Origin: CAMLIZ01 sp036231905
Lineage (GTDB): Bacteria; Pseudomonadota; Gammaproteobacteria; Burkholderiales; Burkholderiaceae_C
DNA length: 64,000 bases
NCBI RefSeq assembly: GCF_036231905.1
Contig: NZ_JAZARE010000003.1
Span: 186,001-250,000, forward strand
Direction: 5' to 3'
The notes under the pieces were generated by a model, which was not told where the DNA came from, ran no database searches, and worked only from the letters and a program-made list of their open reading frames with translations. Both the position numbers and the translations under genes were made by a program. Below are positions 42,228-50,566 of this stretch, piece after piece. Positions within the stretch are counted from its first letter, which is position 1; the number at the start of each line of letters is the position of its first letter.

Positions 42228-44207
42228 GCCGGCAGGCTCCGGCGCCTGCGCCTGTGGCGCCTCTTCCAGGCGGAACAGCGAAATCGCCTCCACCAGCGCG
42301 ACCGCCTGGCCCTTGAGCGATTCGGCCGCCGCGGCCGACTGCTCCACCAGCGCGGCGTTCTGCTGTGTCATGCGGTCCAGCGTGGCCACCGATTCGTTGA
42401 TGTGCCCGATGCCGCCGGACTGCTCCCGCGTGCTCGCGGAGATGGTGCCCAGCGTGGCGTTGACGCTGCGCACGCCGGCCACGATGTCCTGCACGCGCGC
42501 GCTGGCGGCGTCCGCGAGCGCGGAGCCGCACTGCACCTCCTCCACGCTGTGCGCGATCAGGCCCTTGATCTCCTTGGCTGCCGCGCCCGAGCGCTGGGCC
42601 AGCGCCCTCACCTCCGCCGCCACCACCGCAAACCCACGGCCCGCGTCGCCGGCGCGCGCGGCCTCCACCGCGGCATTGAGGGCCAGGATGTTGGTCTGGA
42701 AGGCGATGGCGTCGATCGCCCCGGTGATCTCCGCGATGCGCCGGCTGCTGTCGCAGATGCTCCCCATCTTCTGCACCACGTCGCGCATCGCCGCGCCGCC
42801 GCGTTCAGCCGCCTCGCAGGCGCGGCTGGCCAAAGCGTCGGCCGTGCGCGTGGCATCGGCCGTCTGGCACACGTTGCCATGGACCTGTTCCATCGCCGAG
42901 GTGGTCTGCTGCAGGCGCGCGGCCGCCTCCTCGGTGCGCCGGCTCAGGTCCTGGTTGCCGCAGGCGATCTCGGCGGAAGCGAGCGAGATCGCATCGGCGC
43001 TGGACCGGACCGCACCCAGCATCTGCACGAAGCGCTGGCGCATGCGCTCCACTCCGTTCATCAGTGCGCCGATGTCGTCCCGGCGTCGGCTGTGCACCGG
43101 CTCGGACAGGTCGCCCGAGGCCACCCGGTCCAGCGAGCGCGTGAGCTCCATCAAGGGCTGGCCCACCCAGCGCCGCATCAGCAGGAACTGGCCGGCACAC
43201 AGCCCCAGCGCCGCGGCACCGAACAGCGCCAGGAATGGCGTCAGCGTGCGCCACTGCGTCTGCAGGGCCTCGCCGCGCGAGATCTCCCCCACCACCAGCC
43301 AGCCGGTGCCGGCGACGGGGCGCCACACCGCCAGCCGGTCGGTGGCCGAGGCACGCAACACCGGCGGCACACCGTCGACCTCGGTGCCCGGCGCGGCACG
43401 CCGCAAGGCCGCCAGCAGGCGAGCGGCCCCGTCCGCGCCGGCCACCTCCGCCAACGGCCGGCCCCGCAATGCCGCGGGCAGCATCAGCACCGCCCTTGCG
43501 GCATCGCCGTCGCGCGGGTCCAGCAGGTAGATGCCGCCGGTGTCGAAGAAGCGGGCCTCGGCCACCAGCCGCTCCAACGACCGGTCGAACTCGGAGAGGT
43601 CGAAGGCGACGAACAAGGCGCCGACCACCTCCTGCTGCAGGTCACGCACCGGCTGCAAGCGCGTGATGTAGGGCCGGCCATACAGGGTGGCGCGCCCGAG
43701 GTAGGCCTGGCCACGCAGCAGCGTGGCATGGCCGGGGTGCGCTGCATCGACCTGCATGCCGATCGCACGCTCGCCCTTGTCGTTCTTCAGCGAGGTGCTC
43801 ACCGCCACGAAGGCGGTGCCGCGCTTCATCAGCACGGCGGCCGCGCCGCCGGTGAACTCGCTGAACTTGTCGCAGGGGTTGTGATAGTCGTTGAGCGCAA
43901 TGCCGAGCTGCAGGATGCGGCCGTTGGGCTCGTCGAGCGCAAAGTTCTTGCCGAACTGGTCGCCGAAGACCTTGAAGAAGCGCTCCACCAGCAGCTTGGC
44001 GGTCTGATCGTGCGCGTCCACCGCCTGCGCCACCGCCTCCACTTTCGCGTCCACCCACGACACGGTGCGTTCCTGCGCCCGCCTGCCCAGCATCGCCGTC
44101 ATCAGGGCGCAGATGGCTGAAAGCACCACCAGCAGCGCTGCACCACCGAGCAGGCTGATGCGGCGGGCGACGCTCCCGCGCCGGTCTGAAGTCGCAAGGT
44201 TCTGCAT
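42213..44207 (-). CDS. Cache-domain methyl-accepting chemotaxis protein
   Basis: The 664-residue receptor has an N-terminal helix (about 16-40). A periplasmic Cache-type sensor of about 270 residues follows, with GKNFALDEPNGRILQLGIAL, CDKFSEFTGGAAAVLMKRG and GRATLYGRPYITRLQPV. Then come a second helix near 320, HAMP, and a signalling domain with IDAIAFQTNILALNAAVEAA. GGAGAG supports the ATG. It is divergent from the porin gene and convergent with dhaK. It probably senses a nutrient linked to this locus, such as a polyol or organic acid. No terminal CheR-binding pentapeptide is present. Confidence 0.93.
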   Translation of the reverse strand: MQNLATSDRRGSVARRISLLGGAALLVVLSAICALMTAMLGRRAQERTVSWVDAKVEAVAQAVDAHDQTAKLLVERFFKVFGDQFGKNFALDEPNGRILQLGIALNDYHNPCDKFSEFTGGAAAVLMKRGTAFVAVSTSLKNDKGERAIGMQVDAAHPGHATLLRGQAYLGRATLYGRPYITRLQPVRDLQQEVVGALFVAFDLSEFDRSLERLVAEARFFDTGGIYLLDPRDGDAARAVLMLPAALRGRPLAEVAGADGAARLLAALRRAAPGTEVDGVPPVLRASATDRLAVWRPVAGTGWLVVGEISRGEALQTQWRTLTPFLALFGAAALGLCAGQFLLMRRWVGQPLMELTRSLDRVASGDLSEPVHSRRRDDIGALMNGVERMRQRFVQMLGAVRSSADAISLASAEIACGNQDLSRRTEEAAARLQQTTSAMEQVHGNVCQTADATRTADALASRACEAAERGGAAMRDVVQKMGSICDSSRRIAEITGAIDAIAFQTNILALNAAVEAARAGDAGRGFAVVAAEVRALAQRSGAAAKEIKGLIAHSVEEVQCGSALADAASARVQDIVAGVRSVNATLGTISASTREQSGGIGHINESVATLDRMTQQNAALVEQSAAAAESLKGQAVALVEAISLFRLEEAPQAQAPEPAGLPAQ

Positions 44208-44388
44208 GGTCTCTCCAAGGGTTGCGGCGGCCGTGATGCCAGCTTATCGGCCTGATGTGAATTTTCCTTAGTTGATTTATTTAGATTGATTTATATTTAT
44301 GTGTCGGCGCGATCAGCAGGCGTGACAACGGCTTGTTGGCGCCCCCGACTGGATGGACGTGAGCTAATCAAATCAACTGGAGACCTTT
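44208..44388. promoter_or_regulatory. Porin/chemoreceptor control region with operator-like repeats
   Basis: AGTTGATTTATTTAG at 44270-44284 and the inverted CTAATCAAATCAACT at 44364-44378 match at 13 of 15 positions in opposite orientation. Two direct copies of TGATTTAT start at 44273 and 44287, 14 bases apart. The AT-rich stretch 44260-44300 contrasts sharply with the GC-rich surroundings. It could hold the porin promoter and regulator sites. The same TGATTTATT core occurs upstream of the polyol operon (39994-40002, other strand). Confidence 0.5.
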
Positions 44389-45366
44389 GTGAAAAAGACG
44401 CAATGGATGGTGGGAGCGGTGGGCATGGCTGCCCTGCTGGCGGGGCCGGCCAGCGCCTGGGCGCAGTCGTCGGTGACCGTGTTCGGCTTCATCGAAGCGC
44501 AGGCGGGGCGGCAGACGCAGACCGCGCCGGGCCTGAAGCTGTTCGACATGGGCGGCAGCCGCCTGGGCTTCAAGGGCGACGAAGACCTGGGCGACGGGAT
44601 GAAGGCATCGTTCTATCTCGAGCACCGGTTCAATCCGGACGACGGCACGTTGAGCGCGCCGGACACCTTCTGGAAGGGCGGCTCGTGGGTGGGACTGAGC
44701 AGCGACAGCCTGGGTTCGGTGAAGCTGGGACGCTGGTGGTCACAGGCCTTCCTGAAGTCGCAGTTCGCCTCCGACCCCTTCGGCATGGGCACGCTCGGGG
44801 AGGGCACCTACGGCACCGTCGGTTGCGGCCCGGCTTTTTCAGGCGGCTGCCTGGGCGCCTTCTGGGTCAACAACTCGGTGAGCTACGAACACTCGATCGG
44901 CGGCTTCAGCTTCGGCGTGCAGTACTCGGCCGAGGCCGTGGGCCCCGGCGGCAAGCACCCGGCGAATGTGGGCGTGAGCTATGGCGACGGGCCGCTCTAC
45001 CTGGGCGCCGGGCATGAGGTGTCCAACGACGGCAGCAGCGCCGAGCGCTGGAGCACGCTGGCGGCCACCTACGACTTCGGCGCCGTGAAGCTCTACGGCG
45101 GCTACGGGTTCGGCCAGGACGCTGCCGAGGTGAAGCGCAAGAACGCCATCGTGGGTTTCAGTGCGCCCATCGGCTCGGGCGCGCTGATCGGCTCCTACGA
45201 CGTGCAGGACCAGGGCGGCGTGCGCGTGGAGCAGTTGCTGTCCCTGGGCTACAAGTACTTCCTGTCCAAGCGCACCAATGTGTTCGCGGTGGTGGCCAAC
45301 GACAGCAAGGCGCCGGCGGGTACCAACAAGTCGGGCTACGCATTGGGCGTGTTCCACAGCTTCTGA
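44389..45366 (+). CDS. Gram-negative general porin
   Basis: The 325-residue precursor has a signal peptide ending ASAWAQ. A Burkholderia-type trimeric porin barrel follows, starting SSVTVFGFIEAQAG, with SRLGFKGDEDLGDGMKASF and VGLSSDSLGSVKLGR. It ends in GVFHSF, giving the C-terminal Phe used by the BAM complex. GTG 44389 is the start, with TGGAGA upstream. A Cys pair (VGCGPAFSGGC) may close a loop in the channel region. The location next to the polyol genes and the shared AT-rich motif suggest it helps substrate uptake. A strong terminator follows. Confidence 0.92.
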   Translation: MKKTQWMVGAVGMAALLAGPASAWAQSSVTVFGFIEAQAGRQTQTAPGLKLFDMGGSRLGFKGDEDLGDGMKASFYLEHRFNPDDGTLSAPDTFWKGGSWVGLSSDSLGSVKLGRWWSQAFLKSQFASDPFGMGTLGEGTYGTVGCGPAFSGGCLGAFWVNNSVSYEHSIGGFSFGVQYSAEAVGPGGKHPANVGVSYGDGPLYLGAGHEVSNDGSSAERWSTLAATYDFGAVKLYGGYGFGQDAAEVKRKNAIVGFSAPIGSGALIGSYDVQDQGGVRVEQLLSLGYKYFLSKRTNVFAVVANDSKAPAGTNKSGYALGVFHSF

Positions 45367-45442
45367 TCGGGAGCGTGGCGCCCGCGGAAAGGGAACGCGA
45401 GGCGCCACCCAACACCGGCTGCCAGGGCCGTTGTGTTGGTTC

Positions 45443-45475
45443 GGTGCCGCCAGGCTGTCCAGGCGGCACCTTTTT
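45443..45475 (+). terminator. Rho-independent terminator after the porin gene
   Basis: A perfect 9-base stem GGTGCCGCC/GGCGGCACC with a 10-base loop is followed directly by TTTTT. It lies 77 bases after the porin stop and isolates the porin from the downstream three-gene cluster. Confidence 0.9.
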
Positions 45476-45605
45476 CCTCGCACCACCGCACGCCCCTACC
45501 CTTGGGGAGGGCGCCCTTGCGTGCACACGACTAAGCTGGCCCGGTAGTTCTCGTGCCGGCGCCTGCAAGGGCCGGAAGCGCCAAGCAAGCCGGGCGAGGG
45601 ACACC

Positions 45606-46787
45606 ATGCCGGGACGGTCGGACATCGAGTGGGCCTGCCTGCCGCTTGAGCAACTGCTCGTGGCGCCCGGGGAACCCGAACGCGCGCACCGCCGCGCTGC
45701 CGACTTCGATGCCGTCTTCTTCGACGCCGACGCCACCGAGCTGCAAGTGCAGCGCCGCATCGGCCCGCGGCCCTTTCCAACCATCGACCTGATCCGCCTG
45801 CCGCCCACGCTGCTGCAGGACCCCGCCGCCGTCGCTCGCATGGGCTTGATCGCCCACCGCGTGGTGATGGCCGGTGCACTCTGCCCTGGCTCGGCAGCCG
45901 ATGTGCTGCAGCGCGGGGTGCTGGCGCAGTGGCAGCAGCCGGGGCCGCGGGGCGCACGCGTGGCCGGCTTTCTGGAGATGGTGCGGCTCACCGTGCGCGA
46001 AGTCGGTGCCGCGGCGGACTGCCCGCCGCTGGCCCGCTTCTTCCTTCACATGGCGCATGCGGCGCTGATGGCCGCGGCACTCGATGCGGCCGCGCAGACC
46101 TGCCCCAACGTGTTCACCCGCGCGCCGCTGTATGCGCAGGCGGCTGGCGAGCGGCTGGGTGTGCCGCTGCAACACACACTGCCCGCCGCGCTCGGGCTGC
46201 TCGGGTCACCGGCTGCGATGGAAGCGCCCTTGCTGCAACTGCAGCGCCTGGCACGCCGGCGTTGCCCGCCGCCGGCCTGGCCCGCCGCCATGCGCGACGG
46301 CACCCGCAGCGAATTCGCCTACTGGCGCGCGCCGGCGGAGATCACCAGCCGCATCGCGGCGGCCCGCGTGATGGCCGCTGAAGGGGACGCTCCGGCGGCG
46401 GTGTTCTACCTGCGTTATGCCGCCTGGTCGCTGGTGCGGCTGGCGATGGTGCACCGGCGCGCGGTGGAAGGCCACGCGCACCACGTGTCCTTCATCCGCC
46501 CCGAGTGCGCGGTGCTGCCCGACCTGCTGGCCCACCACGCGCCGCTGGTCGAGCCCTGGCTCGCGGTGTTCGACGGCGACAACGACTGTGATGCCGCGGC
46601 CACAGAAGCCGCGCTCTCGCACCTGCTCGCGCTGCGCGAGCCGATGGCAGTGCACCTTGCACGCTGTGGCCTCGCGATCGAGCTGCCCGAGTGGCGGCCC
46701 TGGCGCCCCGAGCGAATTTCACCGATCACAACTCCTGAGGAGGAGACCCATGGCGACCGTGCAAGACCTGTTGAACCAGCTGTGTGA
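45606..46787 (+). CDS. Hypothetical helical protein, first gene of an unknown cluster
   Basis: The 393-residue protein from ATG 45606 has GAGGGA upstream. I do not recognise a family with confidence. The N-terminus has GRSDIEWACLPLEQLL and DFDAVFFDADATELQVQR, followed by many helices (MAHAALMAAALDAAAQ, VFYLRYAAWSLVRLAM). This faintly recalls nucleotidyltransferase domains with a HEPN-like helical partner, but the glycine loop of such enzymes is missing. No signal peptide or membrane helix is present. It overlaps the next gene by 38 bases, so the two are probably translated together. It could be a cytoplasmic enzyme or scaffold; its function is unknown. Confidence 0.6.
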   Translation: MPGRSDIEWACLPLEQLLVAPGEPERAHRRAADFDAVFFDADATELQVQRRIGPRPFPTIDLIRLPPTLLQDPAAVARMGLIAHRVVMAGALCPGSAADVLQRGVLAQWQQPGPRGARVAGFLEMVRLTVREVGAAADCPPLARFFLHMAHAALMAAALDAAAQTCPNVFTRAPLYAQAAGERLGVPLQHTLPAALGLLGSPAAMEAPLLQLQRLARRRCPPPAWPAAMRDGTRSEFAYWRAPAEITSRIAAARVMAAEGDAPAAVFYLRYAAWSLVRLAMVHRRAVEGHAHHVSFIRPECAVLPDLLAHHAPLVEPWLAVFDGDNDCDAAATEAALSHLLALREPMAVHLARCGLAIELPEWRPWRPERISPITTPEEETHGDRARPVEPAV

Positions 46788-48441
46788 GACATGCCGTGTC
46801 GACTACGACCCGGCCTTCATCGCCAACCCCCGCCTGTCGGAGGTGATTGCCGGCGACCTGCATTGGCCCCACTGCTGCTTCGTGCGCGACGAGATCCAGT
46901 TCCTCAACGGCGGACGGCTGATCTTCGACCCGCTGTCCGGCGACGGCCGACAGAAGAACTGGTGTCCCGCCTACTTCGTGATCTGCCGCAAGCTGGTGAT
47001 CGCCGGCGGCAAGCCGCCCGGTTCGCATGACCCCTGCGGCTCCGACGACCCCGGGCAGGAGTACGCGGGCAACAACGTCATCACCTGGGCCGACCGCCTC
47101 AAGGCCGCGCCGGCAGGGCCGGCGCACAACCCGGCCGGGGCTGCCATGGGCACGTCCTTCGACATCAACGTCTGGTCCGGCTCGGGCAACCCCAACGGCA
47201 ACAACGGCGCGGATGCGGGCGCCGGCGTGCGCGGTGCCGATGGCAACCCCGGCGGTGGCGGTGCGTCGGCGCCGGGCAGCGACATGAGGGACATGGGTGG
47301 CCTCACGATCGTCGCACTGGAGATCGAATTCACCGGCCCCGGCGCGCACCTCACCATCGACTGGGACGGGCAGACCGGCGGCGATGGCGGCATCGGCCAG
47401 GACGGCGGTGACGGCGGCAACGGCATGGGCGGGCGCGATGGCGAAAGCGACACCAGCTGGCCCGGCGAAGGCTGCGACCGTGCGCCCGGCGGCGGCGGCC
47501 GGGGCGGCAATGGCGGGGACGGCGGCACCGGCGGCAAGGGGGGCCGCGGCGGCAACGCCGGCAACATCTTCGTCATCTCGCCCCACGGCAACATCAGCAG
47601 TGGCGGTGGTTTTGTCGGTGGCCAGATCACCTTCGTGAACGATGGCGGGAGCGGCGGCGCCGGGGGCAAGAGCGGCCGCGGCGGGCGTGCTGGCCACGGC
47701 GGCAAGCCGGGCAACAAGACCAGCCTGTGCGACCCGGCCAACAGCGGCCCGGACGGCGCCGACGGCTTCCCCCCGATCACGCTCACCGGCAGCGCCAACA
47801 TCGGCAGCTCCGGCGACCATGGCGACGCCAAGGGCGTGAAGTTCCTCGACATCGTGGACCATCCCTGCACGCGCGACATCCCGTTGCCGGTGGTGGTGAG
47901 CACCATCGCGCCGGACCATGTATGCCGCGGTTTTGCCTCGGCCGCCAGCACCGACATCACCGTCACCGGACAACACCTGCTCCAGGTGAGCGCCGTGCAG
48001 CCCACGCTGGCCGGCGCCACCGCCACCATCAAGCCGACCAGCACCGACACGCAGCTCAACCTCAAGCTCGACGTGACCGGCGGCTCCGCCCTGGGCGCCA
48101 GCGACCTGGTGTTCAAGCGGGCCTTCGGCGCCGACTTCGTGAAGGCCGCCGCGCTCACCGTCGGCCGCTTCGCGGTGGCGTCGGTGGCGCCGGCCACCGG
48201 GGCGCGCAACAGCAACGTCGCCGTCACCATCACCGGCACCTGCTTCGACAACAGCGCCGCGGTGCAGAAGGTGGACGTGAGCGGCAGCGGCGTCAGCGTG
48301 ATGAACGTGATCGTCGTCAACGAGACCACCATCACCTGTGTGATCGAGATCGCCAACCTCGCGGCCACCGGCGCCCGCAACCTGACGGTCACCACCGGCA
48401 GCCTCAACCACACGCTGCTCAATGCATTCACCATCACTTGA
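46750..48441 (+). CDS. Glycine-rich protein with C-terminal TIG-like domains, no signal peptide
   Basis: The 563-residue protein from ATG 46750 has a very strong GAGGAGGAG site. Residues 1-110 form a Cys-containing globular start (CETCRVDYDPAF, PHCCFVRDEI). Residues 130-345 hold glycine-rich runs (GGDGGIGQDGGDGGNG, GGGGRGGNGGDGGTGGKG, GGAGGKSGRGGRAGHGG) alternating with short beta strands. The C-terminal ~200 residues are two Ig/TIG-like modules ending ALLNAFTIT-like. Such runs can pack as polyglycine-II helices. The lack of a signal peptide is odd for a surface-type protein and suggests another export route or intracellular assembly. It overlaps the next gene by 20 bases. Confidence 0.75.
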   Translation: MATVQDLLNQLCETCRVDYDPAFIANPRLSEVIAGDLHWPHCCFVRDEIQFLNGGRLIFDPLSGDGRQKNWCPAYFVICRKLVIAGGKPPGSHDPCGSDDPGQEYAGNNVITWADRLKAAPAGPAHNPAGAAMGTSFDINVWSGSGNPNGNNGADAGAGVRGADGNPGGGGASAPGSDMRDMGGLTIVALEIEFTGPGAHLTIDWDGQTGGDGGIGQDGGDGGNGMGGRDGESDTSWPGEGCDRAPGGGGRGGNGGDGGTGGKGGRGGNAGNIFVISPHGNISSGGGFVGGQITFVNDGGSGGAGGKSGRGGRAGHGGKPGNKTSLCDPANSGPDGADGFPPITLTGSANIGSSGDHGDAKGVKFLDIVDHPCTRDIPLPVVVSTIAPDHVCRGFASAASTDITVTGQHLLQVSAVQPTLAGATATIKPTSTDTQLNLKLDVTGGSALGASDLVFKRAFGADFVKAAALTVGRFAVASVAPATGARNSNVAVTITGTCFDNSAAVQKVDVSGSGVSVMNVIVVNETTITCVIEIANLAATGARNLTVTTGSLNHTLLNAFTIT

Positions 48442-49666
48442 GGCCCCGGTGCGACCGCGGCATGACGCACCCCGGCCCGCCGACGCGGCGCGGGCGGGCG
48501 TGCGCTGGCTGCTGGCGCAGGCGGCGCTGGGCTTTCCGGACGCGGTGCATGTGATGCGCTTCCCGCGCGCGGGCGGCCTGTTGCCCGGCACGGTGGAGCA
48601 TCGTGGCGCGTCGTTCGCGCAGGCGGTGCTGGGCGCACTGCTGCTGGACGTGGCCGATGCGCTGCCCTCGTCGGACGCCGCCTCCGCCGCGGGCCTGCGC
48701 GCCGCGGCCGCGCGGCTGGCCGACGCGGTGGCGCAGGCGCGCCTGCCGGCGCTGGCGGGCGGCTGGCGCTACTTCCCCGGCCTGGCCGCGCTGCCGCCCG
48801 ACCTGGACAGCCTGGCCGTGGCGCTCTCGCTGTTTGCCCGCGTGGCCCCGGAGCACCTGACGGCGTGCGAGCCGGCGCTGGCCCTGGCGCTCGCGCAGCA
48901 GCAGCCCGAAGGCCCGGTGCCCACCTGGCTGATCGGCGCCCAGGATCCTTTGCTGCAGCGCTGGTGGATGCGGCTGGGCGTGCGCCATGGCTGGGGCGAC
49001 ACCATCGACGTCGATGTGTGCGCCCGGTTCGCCAGCGCGCTCGACCTGCTGCACACGCCGCAGGCTTCAGAGGCTGCGGCGCGCCTGGCCGCCTGGGTGG
49101 CGCAGCAGCAGCGGCCCGACGGCCGCTGGCCGGCCAGCTGGTATGCCGGTGATGCCGTGGCCGCCGGCCTGGCCCTGGCGGCAGTGGCCGCGGTGGACCA
49201 TGACGGCGAGCGGCGTGCACGCACGGCCGCGCACCTGCTGGGCACGCAACGGATGGACGGCGGCTGGGGCCCCTTCGACGACAGCGCGCCGCTGGACACC
49301 GCAGTGGCGGTGGCGCTGCTGCGGCACGCGCCGCAGGCCGATACCGCGCGGGCCCGGGGCCTGGCCTACCTGTGCGACCGACAGACCCTGGCCGGCGGCT
49401 GGAAGGCCACGCCCTGGATCCGCATGGACATCGGCCGTGCGCAGGGCCGCGTGGCCCGCATCGCCACCTGGGGCTGCGCGGCCATCAGCACCGCCGCCTG
49501 CGTGCGCACCCTGCTGCAGGTGTCGGCGGCCGACGCGGCGCAAGCCAGCGAGGTGACCTGGATGACACCGCCGCCCGTGGGCAAGCCGCCCTGCGGCTGC
49601 GCGGGCCGGCGCCATGCCGGCCGCGGCTGCAAAGGCTGCCGCGGCTGCAAGGAAGCGGCCGCCTGA
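48422..49666 (+). CDS. Prenyltransferase/squalene-cyclase-like alpha/alpha-toroid protein with Cys-rich tail
   Basis: The 414-residue protein consists mainly of repeated helices with QW-like motifs (QQQRPDGRWPASWY, QRMDGGWGPFDDSAPLDTAVA, LAGGWKATPWIRM). These mark the alpha/alpha-barrel fold of terpene cyclases and protein prenyltransferases. No DxDD or DCTAE-type catalytic motif was seen, so it may be non-catalytic or act differently. The C-terminus is a Cys-rich tail with Cys 391, 393, 403, 406 and 409 (CGC, CKGCRGC). The start overlaps the glycine-rich gene, so it belongs to the same coupled cluster. No signal peptide. Confidence 0.72.
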   Translation: MHSPSLEAPVRPRHDAPRPADAARAGVRWLLAQAALGFPDAVHVMRFPRAGGLLPGTVEHRGASFAQAVLGALLLDVADALPSSDAASAAGLRAAAARLADAVAQARLPALAGGWRYFPGLAALPPDLDSLAVALSLFARVAPEHLTACEPALALALAQQQPEGPVPTWLIGAQDPLLQRWWMRLGVRHGWGDTIDVDVCARFASALDLLHTPQASEAAARLAAWVAQQQRPDGRWPASWYAGDAVAAGLALAAVAAVDHDGERRARTAAHLLGTQRMDGGWGPFDDSAPLDTAVAVALLRHAPQADTARARGLAYLCDRQTLAGGWKATPWIRMDIGRAQGRVARIATWGCAAISTAACVRTLLQVSAADAAQASEVTWMTPPPVGKPPCGCAGRRHAGRGCKGCRGCKEAAA

Positions 49667-49759
49667 AGGCTGCGGCGTCGGGCGGGCATGGCGGCCCCGC
49701 GGTAGGCTGCGATGGTTGCGCATTCCGCGCGCCGCAACCCACACCGTTCTATCCCGCCC

Positions 49760-50530
49760 ATGACCTCTACCGCCGAACTCGCACAGGCTTTGGCCGCATG
49801 CCGCACCACCGGTCAGGTATTGCCGGCCGCCCCGTGGGCCCAGGCGGTGCTCGACGAAGCGCAGGCCTATGCCGTGCAGGACGGTGTGGCCGCGCTGCTC
49901 GGCTGGGCGCCGGCCGGCGCGCCGGTGCGGCACTGGAAGTCCGGCGGCGCGTCGCGCTCCGGGCCCTTCAGCCATTCACCACTCGATCCGGCAGGCATCG
50001 GCCGCGTGCGCACGACCTGGCCGCTGCTGGGCATCGAGGCGGAGATCGCGCTGCGCCTGGGCCGCGATGTGACACCCGATGCGGCGCGCGACATGCAGCC
50101 CGGACAGGCCGACGAATGGCTGGACGCGATGGCCCTCTCAGTGGAACTGGTCGCCTCGCGCTGGCAGGAAGGCCTGGCCGCGCCCGCGCTGCTGCGCATG
50201 GCGGACCACCAATCGCATGGCGCGCTGCTGCTCGGCCCCTGGCAGCCCTACCGGCGCCTGGACTGGGCCTACCTCAACTGGCGGCTGTCCCAACAGGACG
50301 GGCCGACGGTGGAGCGGCGTGGCGGGCATTCACTGGATGACCCGGCCTGGCTGCTGCCCGCCTGGCTGCAGCACCTGTGCCGCGATGGGCTCACGGTGCC
50401 GGCCGGCACCGTGGTGACCACCGGCGCCTGGGGCGGCATGCAGGCCCTGGCAGCCGGCCACGGGGACCGCATTCGTGTCGAGCTCAGCTTCGACACCCTG
50501 GGCACCTGCAGCTTCGAGTGGGCCGGCTGA
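49760..50530 (+). CDS. 2-keto-4-pentenoate hydratase / fumarylacetoacetase-fold protein
   Basis: The 256-residue protein resembles the MhpD-like hydratase branch of the FAA-hydrolase superfamily. It has an N-terminal helical part (TSTAELAQALAACR), VRHWKSGGAS, and a metal-ligand-like LLGIEAEIALRLGRDV with the Glu-x-Glu pair. It continues with ALSVELVASRW, then DHQSHGALLLGPW and GTVVTTGAWGGM near the end. Such enzymes hydrate or hydrolyse short keto acids in aromatic and sugar-acid breakdown. It lies 93 bases after the toroid gene in the same direction but is not clearly part of that cluster. The substrate is unknown. Confidence 0.82.
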   Translation: MTSTAELAQALAACRTTGQVLPAAPWAQAVLDEAQAYAVQDGVAALLGWAPAGAPVRHWKSGGASRSGPFSHSPLDPAGIGRVRTTWPLLGIEAEIALRLGRDVTPDAARDMQPGQADEWLDAMALSVELVASRWQEGLAAPALLRMADHQSHGALLLGPWQPYRRLDWAYLNWRLSQQDGPTVERRGGHSLDDPAWLLPAWLQHLCRDGLTVPAGTVVTTGAWGGMQALAAGHGDRIRVELSFDTLGTCSFEWAG

Positions 50531-50566
50531 GCACTGACCCCGCGTTCGGTCGCCGGCGCAGCCACC

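Noticed and set aside
47190..47740. Short-period DNA repeats suggesting a CRISPR array or tandem repeat locus
   Set aside because: The periodicity comes from glycine codons (GGC/GGN) in a coding frame; there are no regular direct repeats with unique spacers.
46726..48591. A 621-codon frame opposite the glycine-rich gene, rich in Ala and Val
   Set aside because: It is the antisense of glycine codons (GCC reads); the plus-strand gene has the ribosome-binding site, operon overlap and TIG domains.
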